The notes below the pieces were generated by a model. The model made no database searches and had not been told where the DNA came from. It saw only the letters and a program-made list of their open reading frames with translations. Positions 1 to 7,277 of a DNA stretch of 13,881 bases are shown here, piece after piece (within the stretch, counting starts at the first letter, position 1; each line of letters begins with the position of its first letter). Source of the DNA: Phoronis ovalis (Eukaryota; Phoronida; Phoronidae); the NCBI GenBank assembly GCA_028565635.1, contig JAOXYB010035517.1:1-13881 (forward strand), written 5' to 3'. The translations under genes were made by a program, and so were the position numbers.

Positions 1-1100
1 ATGCAATTCCTTTCGCTCAAATAGCCAATTTAAACAGCGTACAATGATGATTCTTCGAATCGTCGTTGTCTTGTTTTACGCTATTACAAATTGCAGATTT
101 ATTTTGAAAATTATGAATAATTTCATACATACCCCCCGGACATTTTCTCTATAATGGTGAACCTATATTTATATATTTTGGTCGGTTATTTCGGAAATGT
201 TATAATCTTATGAATTATATTTTACAAATATTCATAGTGGTTTATAAAGTCGATTACCGGAGCTTATTACAATAAAATTTGTGTTTATTATTAAAATTGG
301 ATTTGACGTGCACTACATGAACACATTCTTTTCAGATTAAAAAAGAACTTAAATATCCAATACAACTTAATAAATTAAATCTTGTATGCTGAGACAATAT
401 ACCAAGTACGTTACCTAAAAATCACAGGCACTAAAATTTTATCAGTCTTATGAAACATGTGGTAAACCGTAATCTAGGAAAAGTTGAAAGGTAATCATTG
501 TAAAATTAATGTAATTGTGTATCTTGTTGTCTTTGCTTAGAGTTTTATATATCCTAGGTTTTGCCAATAGCATTTTGATGGTTTTCAACAAGTTAATTTT
601 TCAAAAATCCCATTCAAAACGATATCACGGTATGACAATGGGAGTTTTGTTAAAGATGGTATAGGCTACCCTGATTGGTAAGTTTTTGTCTTGTATATAT
701 GTTGACCTGAAAATGACGATATTCTGTCCTTTCTCACGATTATTTAAGGTAATTTTGCAATATATGGAATACTAAGCTAACTCTCTCATCTCTCACAATA
801 TCTCATTCTATACTCCTTGGGTGCAAAATACACGAACATTATATTATTTGTTCTTTTTCGTGTTATTTATTTATAAAATAAAAATGTATTATTAAAAGTA
901 GATTATTCTCTATTTTGCTCTGCGTTATCTTACCAATACTGTTAAGGAATAAATTATGTAAATTATAATTGACTATCATGTAAGCATTTTTTGTTATTTT
1001 GAAAAACGGCATGTTGACAAGCTGCATGATACTTTGATTTTTAACGGAGTTTGCTATAAAAATGCGGCGTAACGGAAGTCTTTTTGAAATTTTTTTTTGT
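1..1100. other. AT-rich non-coding stretch, nothing recognised
   Basis: No frame on either strand stays open for a useful length and no convincing exon flanked by splice sites is visible. Base composition is AT-rich throughout. It could be intergenic DNA downstream of the transporter gene or an intron of a gene further left; the sequence does not decide. Confidence 0.6.
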
Positions 1101-1533
1101 TTAAAGTTGGGTCCCAGAATCTTTGGCTAAAATGTCCAAAAATTGTGGTCTAAAATCTCTTTGCTAATCAATCTTCTATAACTGAAGTTCACTAAATCAC
1201 ATTTTTTTTCATAAAATATGAGCCTGTAGAAAAAAAACAGCCGTAGAAACTTGCGAGAACAATAAATTTCTCCACCAGATGATGCATTCTTTCCTGTGAA
1301 AATTGTACCCTTGCCACCATATTTCTTAGTTCCCATTTCCGCTAATAGATGGCGAATTTTGGTGGATCCGCAAAAACTCCACATTTTCACCAATTACTCG
1401 GCTAATACAGCGAACTTTTGGAAAATATTTTGGTAGGTATGTTAGAACTTAGTTTTGAGTGAAATGACAGCAACTTGAAATTTTGGGTATATATTCAGCG
1501 ACTGTGCAAAAGATTCTGGGACCCCAACTTTAA
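1101..1533. mobile_element. Short TTAA-flanked inverted-repeat element (MITE-like)
   Basis: The ends form an inverted repeat. The left end reads AGTTGGGTCCCAGAATCTTT just inside TTAA (1101-1104). The right end at 1508-1529 is its reverse complement with one extra G in the G run, and is followed by TTAA (1530-1533). The element is about 430 bp with no coding capacity, so it would depend on a transposase made elsewhere. TTAA target duplications are typical of the piggyBac and Kolobok superfamilies; which one applies is inference. Internally there are weak repeats around GCTAAT...GCGAA...TTTTGG (near 1340 and 1400). Because TTAA is a palindrome, the flanks could instead be the outermost bases of the inverted repeat. 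Confidence 0.7.
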
Positions 1534-1781
1534 TTATACTACCCAAAATATCGTGTTTTCTAATTTGTGATTCTAAGAATTCATACAAAATATTAGCAGC
1601 GATATGATAGAACAGGATAATATAAAGGAAGTCAGTGCTTAAGTTATTATAACACCATGATTGCATTTACTGAAACGAAAGACGTGAAGTACAGACTTTG
1701 GATCAGGGCCGTTGGCTGAGTCTGCACTAGTTCAGAAAAAGACGAAAAATAAGAGTGATACTTGATGAGAACGACACGAAG

Positions 1782-1787
1782 TTTATT
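1782..1787 (-). terminator. Candidate polyadenylation signal of the MFS gene
   Basis: TTTATT on the plus strand is AATAAA on the minus strand, about 215 bp after the TAA at 2000-2002. The position is reasonable for a 3' UTR, but such hexamers are common in AT-rich DNA and no downstream GU-rich element was demonstrated. Confidence 0.35.
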
Positions 1788-1837
1788 GTTCAAATGTAAG
1801 CGAGAAACTGATTTACATACAATCATACAGACTATTT

Positions 1838-1955
1838 ATAGTCAACCAGCGGAGCAAATCCACTATACATAATATATATAATATATATAATATAATATAG
1901 ATAGTCCTGAGGAGGAAATCCGCTATATATATAATATAAGTATATATATATATCT
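1838..1955. repeat. AT-rich simple repeat with imperfect ~60-bp tandem units
   Basis: Runs of TA/ATA surround two similar cores spaced 60 bp apart: GGAGCAAATCCACTATA (1851-1867) and GGAGGAAATCCGCTATA (1911-1927), each preceded by ATAGTC. The long alternating TA tracts between and after them behave as a microsatellite. It lies in the likely 3' UTR or 3' flank of the transporter gene. Confidence 0.6.
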
Positions 1956-1999
1956 CAATACACAATGATAGTGTAAATTTAAAGTTAAATTTCCCTACA

Positions 2000-3147
2000 T
2001 TACCATTTTCTTATGATAATAACAACAAAGCATACCACCTGAATAAAAGCTACACTGGTGGACAGTACAAAAGACCAAGTATAACAACGAGGTCCAAAGC
2101 AATCATTACCCACCAAATACTCCTCTTGACTATCATATATTGCGCCAAACGCTTTGAGCATAGCCATGCTCATCACGCCACCTCCCAAAACAAACACTCC
2201 AATTACGGGTCCAAGGTCAGTCATTTTTACATTTTGTGCCACCATGGTGGGTATAAGGGAATACAAAACTTCTGCGGCAGTAATTGTAACAATGCCAAGT
2301 ATAACCAAAATGATGTAATTACTTATTAAAAATATCAAAACGAAATGAGAAATAAAAACTGCCAACGCTGCGACAAGTATTACGTTTGATGTACGGATAC
2401 AAAATCTAGTGTAAAGAAAATCTGCCACGCTGCATATGATTAGGTTGGAAATCAATGCAACGGCTGTTGGCACGGTTGTAAAAAATGGGATTTCATTATC
2501 ATGCCGAATAGAACGTAGAATTGTTGTCGTGTTAAGTATAAAAAAGTAATACAATGAACTACTTAATACAAACCCCCAGAATGTCAGATGCAAGTTAAGA
2601 TTTTTATACAAAGGAGCATTTTTCTGGAGAGGTTTCTCATTTTGAACCATGTTTGCAATTTGCGTTTCGCAGCTATGTGACAGAATAACATTTCCTGCTT
2701 CGTTTTCTTTATTTTTTGGACAAGTCCTTGGCGTCTCCTGCTTCTCCACATCATCTGTTATTATATACTTTTTGTTGTGAAAATCTGTCTCGTTACCTGA
2801 AAGGTTGTTTGCGGGGTTGTTTGTTTTGCCCATTTCATTAAATTCTGTCTTTCTTGAATTATCATTTTCAGATGCTTCGATGGGATAATTTTTTAAAAAT
2901 ACCAATCCTAGAATCCAAACAACACTGCTATATCCAATTATTGTGAGAAAAAACAGATCAGCTCTTTGATTAACAGCGTCTACAATGTGTTCCTGTGCAA
3001 AACATCCATTATATATAGCAGCACCAATAGCCGCACCACCTGCAAACATACTGTTAACCAGGGCCATAACTTTGCCTCTGCTATTGCTGCTGAAATTACT
3101 GATATTGACAAGTATTGACGATAGGAACATATAGGAAAGACCATGAC
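2000..3147 (-). CDS. MFS gene, coding exon 3 (residues 120-501)
   Basis: The acceptor is TTTATGTTTTAG, ending at 3148. The exon stays open for 382 codons to TAA at 2002-2000. It encodes the rest of helix 4, helices 5-12 and the long polar loop. The glycine-rich segment GPVIGVFVLGGGVMSMAM fits helix 11, and the protein ends just after helix 12 (VVCFVVIIIRKW). The last codons overlap a possible donor (TGG-TAATG), so a further short exon to the left cannot be fully excluded. Confidence 0.85.
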
Positions 3148-5725
3148 CTAAAACATAAATGACTTAAATATTATAACAATAGAAACACAATGTATTTACC
3201 CGGGGGGGGGGCCAGTCAATATGAAAGTGGGTAGGCATGTTCCAACAAAAGGGTATGTATTTCGAACCGCCGGCGTGTAACGCGTGTTACGCACTTAGGT
3301 TCCGTTTTTTGGCTAAAATCACGAAAAGGGGTGTTTTTTTTGGAGGTGTGACACTTCCTTAGGGGTATTTTTTCCCAAAAGTTACTTGCTTAGGGTGTAT
3401 TTTTTCAAAAAATTCATTTACTCAGAATTTCACTTTGTTAGCCTTTTTTTTAAAGCCATGTTGGAATATGGGTACCCACTTTCACATCGACTGCCCCCCC
3501 GGGACATTTACCTGTTGATTAAATTTTGATTTACCCCTCCCTCATTTTTTTTCATAATGGATATACAGAATTGATTTTTCGTTTAATATTTTTTGGGAAA
3601 ACAAAATATCCTCCAAAACGACTACACCATAGTGAAAACGGGACAATATGAACAATTTAACCAAAAAGGTTTCTAATGCACTGTTTTTCTTCTGGGTCAT
3701 AATTTTATATCAGTTTCTCATCATGTGGGTTTATAGGTAAATTTGAAAAGTCCTAAATTGCAGGGTTTTTTTGCCGCGTAAATTTTCCACCAGGTTTTAA
3801 ACACGTTTTGTGATAAACTGCGTATTCACTGAAGATCTCTATGCCGTATTCACGTTGATAAAGCTTTTTCGGAGGATATTTTGTTTTTCCCGCAGTCATC
3901 GTTAAAATTCTTTATCTATTACGAAATAATCGGTAATGTTATAATAAGCAATGTTCCATCTTCTTCCCTCTTCAGTGACGTCACGTACTGATAAAAAAGC
4001 AATGGAAATCAACAATGTGTTTATTGATTAATTTAGGTGAACGACCGTATTAAGAGCATAGGCAAGAAGTTTAATACCACTGCAGCTATTTGGTGTCTAA
4101 AATTTAAAATCTTTACATTTTCTGAGTTTATTAGTTTGCCAAAGGGTATAAACTTACCAAGGAGAATATTTTTGTAAAGCACCCATTTACTATGGTCAAG
4201 GGTTGTTTATCTTGAGATTCAAACCTGATTTTTGACAAGTACCCCTAGGGGGCGGCCTGGGGAGCTCACTTAAAAAAAGTCGGGTACGCATGCTTGTCCG
4301 AAAAAAAGGGGGTAAGGGGTACTTTTTTCGCCATTCGACGGGGTTCCCGTTTAGGGGTCGATTTTGGCGGAAAACCACATTTAGGGGTATGTCACGTTTT
4401 TGGCAAATGTAACTTCCCGTTTAGGGGTTGGTTTTTCACATACACCTCCCGTTTAGTGGTCCTTTTTTCAGTGGGAGCAGCGAGCATTACCTTTTGGCGA
4501 CCATTTTGCATTTTTTTTTAAATTTAGTGTATTATTTTGTTTTGACGATTTTTTTTTTTGGTTGTCGATTTTTTTGGGAACCGTTTTCTTTTTTTTGGTT
4601 GTTAATTTTTCAGAGAAAACTTCCCGTTTAGGGGTACCTTTTTTTGGCAAAATCCCCCGGTTAGGGATGGTATTTTGATCCTACGGACGAGCATGGGTAC
4701 CCGATTTTTTTTCAAGTGAGCTTCTGGGGGGGGGGCGCGGACTGATGACTTTGGGTTTTCGCATATTTATACCCCTTGAATGTAAATGACAAACCTGCAG
4801 TAAAGTGTAATACGGCTATTACACCACTTAAATGGACGAATGTTGATACAAATCTTGTCGACAGGTAAATCAATAGGTAACTAGAAACGCTTAATATGAA
4901 CCCAACAGAAAGTGTTAAAGCGACACCAAATTTATTGTAGAGAAATGCACTGGGTAAAGATGTTGAACCTCCTAGCACCAAACCAGACGAAATGAGCTCC
5001 ACTATAAAGAGAAATTAACAATTATTAGAATTACATGTGACTTTAATATACTGGGCTTTCACCAGTTAAACAAAAAATATTTGTAACATCTGGTCATGCA
5101 GTACTGACCGTCTTAATTATTCTTAATTTTTACAACCAGATTGGTTATTAGAGCCATTCGTTGCAGACGGACAAATACCATAAAGTATTGAAATTCAAAT
5201 CAACAAATTCTGCAAAATGTTAAGGCAGGATTGATACTCCGATATTTCATGAGAATTAAAACTTGTATAGAATTGTCCCTCAAAATGCCCGGTCAAAATA
5301 TTCATTTTGGTTTTGGGAAAGTCTACTGTATGCAACTGATGCAATAAACAAATTAATAGGTAAACCAAAAAACAACTTGAAAAGGCCTGTTATTATGTCC
5401 GAATCAACTTCGAGGCATTTAAAATTTAAATCGCATCATACAATGCTAATTGAATGCCGAAGTTAATTTCATTCCCACATTAACTCTCCTGTCTTGTAGT
5501 GAGGTAAATTTGATAAAATAGTTGAATAGCTGAGTGGCGGATTGAGCGGGTGCAAAAGGTGGATCCAAATTTACCTTCGCCTTGGGTGTAGTTGAACGTC
5601 TTTTTCATCCAATTGATGTAAAGATTAGAGGAACTCGTGTTCGAAAACAACAACGCTGTAAGAACACCAACAAAAAGTCCCAGAAACCGTAAAATTATAT
5701 ACTTCTTAGTTTTGAATTTCGCCAT
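2000..5725 (-). CDS. Major facilitator superfamily transporter, nodulin-like/NFD4-like group (3 coding exons)
   Basis: This is a multi-pass membrane transporter; the substrate cannot be told from sequence. The coding sequence joins 5575-5725, 4795-5001 and 2000-3147 on the minus strand, with both introns in phase 1, giving 501 residues. About twelve hydrophobic segments are visible: roughly residues 10-28, 53-72, 77-97, 108-132, 146-166, 184-204, 306-325, 343-360, 374-395, 396-420, 431-455 and 477-498. A hydrophilic central loop of about 100 residues (206-303) separates the two six-helix halves. FNYTQGEVELI, then GGSTSLPSAFLYNKFG, then HGLSYMFLSSILVNISNF followed by SNSRGKVMALVNSMFAGGAA match the order of landmarks in nodulin-like MFS proteins (GYSQ..LN, GG..G.LPSG.LYDRFG, GQG..F...LV.N..NF, NRG.VVG...). 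The ATG at 5725 is followed by a lysine-rich cytosolic start and helix 1. This family is best known from plants and fungi (NFD4, MCH1). A different MFS subfamily remains possible. Confidence 0.82.
3199..3503. mobile_element. MITE-like element with ~45-bp inverted ends and internal TTAGGGGT repeats
   Basis: The ends pair as inverted repeats. The left arm (3199-3246) and the reverse complement of the right arm (3460-3503) share a CCCGGGGGG start, CAGTC, ATGAAAGTGGGTA and TTCCAAC, with scattered differences. ATTTACC occurs on both sides (3194-3200 and 3506-3512) as a probable target duplication, though it slightly overlaps the left end. The interior has imperfect units of about 33 bp built on TTAGGGGTATTTTTTC (near 3359 and 3392, with more degenerate ones on either side). 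There is no coding capacity. A superfamily cannot be assigned; the resemblance to 4263-4722 in ends and interior suggests one family. Confidence 0.75.
3595..3891. mobile_element. MITE-like element with ~50-bp imperfect inverted ends
   Basis: The left end GGGAAAACAAAATATCCTCC (3595-3614) is matched by the reverse complement of 3871-3891, which has one extra A in the A run. The match extends more loosely to GTGAAAACGGGACA (3632-3645) against the complement of 3840-3853. The element is about 297 bp with no reading frame of note. No clear target duplication is visible, so the outer limits are approximate. Its ends are unlike those of the two neighbouring elements. Confidence 0.65.
4263..4722. mobile_element. 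MITE-like element with ~38-bp inverted ends, internal minisatellite and nested insertion
   Basis: The left end at 4263-4300 (AGCTCACTT, A run, TCGGGTACGCATGC, TTGTCCG) pairs with the reverse complement of 4684-4722 (AGCTCACTT, A run, TCGGGTACCCATGC, TCGTCCG). G/C runs with a GGGGGCG core lie just outside both ends and may be part of the element or of a target duplication. The interior has repeats with a CCCGTTTAGGGGT core at 4346, 4378 (degenerate), 4416, 4448, 4623 and 4656, spaced 32-38 bp. The regular array is broken between 4461 and 4622 by a different AT-rich module. No protein is encoded; open frames here are low-complexity. Confidence 0.75.
4472..4605. mobile_element. Module nested inside the 4.2-kb element
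   Basis: It is flanked by direct repeats TTTTTCAG (4464-4471 and 4606-4613), as expected of an 8-bp target duplication, and it interrupts an otherwise regular ~33-bp repeat array. It begins near AGCAGCGAGCATT (4476-4488) followed by CTTTTGGCGACCATTTT, and ends with TTTTTGGTTGTTAA. The same start and end motifs recur in the element at 12488-12773. The hAT superfamily makes 8-bp duplications, but assignment to it is only a guess, and no terminal inverted repeat is obvious. Confidence 0.5.
4795..5001 (-). CDS. MFS gene, coding exon 2 (residues 51-119)
   Basis: The acceptor is TTTCTCTTTATAG, ending at 5002. The donor is GTTTGT, starting at 4794. The phase is 1 at both ends. It carries helices 2 and 3 and the start of helix 4, with the MFS inter-helix signature in a variant form (LPSAFLYNKFG in place of the usual G-x-L-x-D-R-x-G). 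The GTTTGT donor is weaker than average but is the only one that joins in frame to exon 3. Confidence 0.8.
5002..5574 (-). other. MFS gene intron 1
   Basis: This is a 573-bp phase-1 intron from donor GTAAAT (starting at 5574) to acceptor TTATAG (ending at 5002). It is AT-rich, with no repeat or exon recognised. An open plus-strand frame around 5263-5466 has no start context or recognisable protein features. Confidence 0.7.
5575..5725 (-). CDS. MFS gene, coding exon 1 (residues 1-50)
   Basis: It starts at ATG 5725-5723 and ends after the G at 5575, before the donor GTAAAT (phase 1). It encodes the basic N-terminus MAKFKTKKY, the first membrane helix (about residues 10-28) and an external segment ending in NYTQGE. 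Reading on into the intron soon loses the family pattern, whereas the join to 5001 restores VELISSGLVLGG. Confidence 0.78.
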
Positions 5726-6564
5726 GATTTACACCATATGATCGCAAATTAAATTACAGTTGCGAAAACACTTGTAAATACCAATACCATTTCCGAGTAC
5801 AAGTCGCCGATATGTGAATGCCGCGTCCCTCGCTGATCAGGAGTTCCGGCAGAAATTTTGTATATGATTTTTTATTAATCTTTCGCTAAGTTTGCTCAAT
5901 AGACGTGTAACTTGTATAAAGGTCATGAAACTTTTATCTTTTTTACAATATTACTCTTTGTATCCTACATACATCTGTCTGATACTAATCAAACTATACT
6001 TAGTTTTAGTTATTTATAGTCCCAGGTCTGATAAAAAAAAAATTGAAACTACACGTTAAATAAGGTTTATTAAAGAAAAATAATAAAAGTGAAAACGCCG
6101 AAATTTGAAGCGGTCACCACTGTAAACAAGGTTTCTATTTAGTTTGGCCTTAAGAAACTAAATTTGTATGTATTTTTTTTTTTATTGTAGACAACTCGCA
6201 TCTATTAGAGGTTGCCATGTCTCAGGAAGGTGTTATTGTAACATTTTAAGCTAGGGTAACGGGCCTGAATGTATTATGCTGAAGTATGTTATATGTCTTA
6301 TATTGCAAAAGCATAACTTTCCAAAGAGGATAAAAGAAATCATTCAGTATGAAAACAAAGAGCACAAAAAAAAAATTTCTCAGTGTGTACTACAGTTTAA
6401 TTTTTTTGTCTCAACCTCATACAATATGACACAGTCCACCTAGTGCATGTTAGTATAAATCAAGCAAAAGAAGTGCATTACATTATAAGAAAATACTACA
6501 CAATAGTTTTGAAGCCAAATGTTTACAGTACAATGTTTATCTTACAAGTTTGTTTTAACTACAC
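5726..6564 (-). other. Intergenic region: MED16 3' UTR and MFS 5' flank
   Basis: The 839 bp between the MED16 stop codon and the transporter ATG must hold the MED16 3' UTR and polyadenylation site and the transporter promoter and 5' UTR. Minus-strand AATAAA hexamers occur at 6181-6186, 6066-6071 and 5871-5876. No TATA box or splice acceptor close to the transporter ATG stands out. Confidence 0.6.
6181..6186 (-). terminator. Candidate polyadenylation signal of MED16
   Basis: This is AATAAA on the minus strand, about 380 bp past the MED16 TGA, directly followed on the minus strand by a run of A. A second hexamer about 115 bp further on (6066-6071) is an alternative. Neither can be confirmed without transcript ends. 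Confidence 0.35.
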
Positions 6565-7277
6565 TCATGTCTCTACTTCCTCAGAAGAAGCTGCAATCCA
6601 TTGGCCTCCGCACATACACAGTTTTACCCATCGTTGGTCCCACATTTGTGACACAGGTGTAGATATTGGACTTTTAACCAATGACAAGCGGTCACAGCGA
6701 GTACATCGTTTCATATCTTGAACTGGAGTCTTCCCCATATTTATCTGACGCAATGCGTCCCTCTTCTGATTGGATAATGTAGTTCCTTCGGGTAAGTGAT
6801 GCATGACTGATGGCTTTGCTGCAAACTCGGGTGGTGCTCCAAATTTGGTTTTGACAGGTTGATGTTGGTTGCTCAGAGAAACAAACTGTGAACTTCCTAT
6901 TATCAAACACTGATCAGGACTTGGAATGGAAACCTGACTAGGCAGCAAACAGCATTCATCAATCAGCATCTCATCAAAGTCTGCCGTGTTATTGTCTCGA
7001 ACAGACAGCCAAAGTTTTGTGATCAACTTGAATAGGACACTGACAGAATCTTGATTAGGTGTGGATGTTGTGAAGGTCGGCAGACACGAGGGATTCTTCA
7101 TTCCCCAGATACGAATAATGACGAGCAATTCCCGCAGCATACTCAAACACTGGACATCTCGAGCAATGCTAGCACCCGGAATATTAGTATACCGTTGGTA
7201 CAAAGGTACAGAGGCCAAAAGGTACAAGGTGAAATCTGCCACCCATTGTATAAGCTGTTGCAAAGACTGAACAGTAC
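6565..7277 (-). CDS. MED16: MED16 coding exon 9 (residues 594-830 and stop)
   Basis: The acceptor TATCTTTGTAG ends at 7278 and the stop is TGA at 6567-6565. It encodes the conserved C-terminal helical domain (LQQLIQWVADFTLYLLAS, MLRELLVIIRIWGMKNPSC, LFKLITKLWLSVRD, DECCLLPSQ). It ends with a likely metal-binding cluster: Cys785 and Cys788 (CTRC), then Cys814 and Cys816 (CMC) with the WDQRW motif between. The tail after CMCGGQW is acidic (SSEEVET) and differs from the vertebrate end. Confidence 0.96.

Larger units (their letters stand above)
1534..1999. other. 3' flank and probable 3' UTR of the MFS transporter gene
   Basis: This lies directly downstream, on the minus strand, of the transporter stop codon. 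It contains an AT-rich repeat (about 1838-1955) and a minus-strand AATAAA at 1782-1787, about 215 bp past the stop. No coding exon is recognised. Confidence 0.4.
3148..4794 (-). other. MFS gene intron 2, filled with three MITE-like elements
   Basis: This 1647-bp intron lies between coding exons 2 and 3. Inverted-repeat elements at 3199-3503, 3595-3891 and 4263-4722 make up about two thirds of it. The unique remainder (3892-4262) has no coding signal. Confidence 0.75.

Noticed and set aside
129-146. CCCCCCGGACATTT resembling the right end of the 3199-3503 element
   Set aside because: The similarity is about 14 bp with no matching inner sequence or partner end nearby, so it is probably chance.
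1127-1666. Two minus-strand frames of 88 and 74 codons
   Set aside because: They lie in or across the end of the TTAA-flanked element, have no transposase features and lack splice or start context.
2126-2329. Plus-strand frame of 67 codons
   Set aside because: It lies entirely antisense to transporter exon 3, which has coherent transmembrane structure on the minus strand.
4196-4650. Several open frames on both strands
   Set aside because: They are low-complexity translations (runs of F, K, G, P) of the inverted-repeat element at 4263-4722, without recognisable protein features.
4346-4668. Interstitial telomere repeat
   Set aside because: The TTAGGGGT cores are embedded in longer 32-38 bp units bounded by transposon ends, not an uninterrupted TTAGGG array, so a telomere relic is unlikely.
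5263-5466. Plus-strand frame of 67 codons
   Set aside because: It is within transporter intron 1, has no ATG start in good context and no recognisable protein features.
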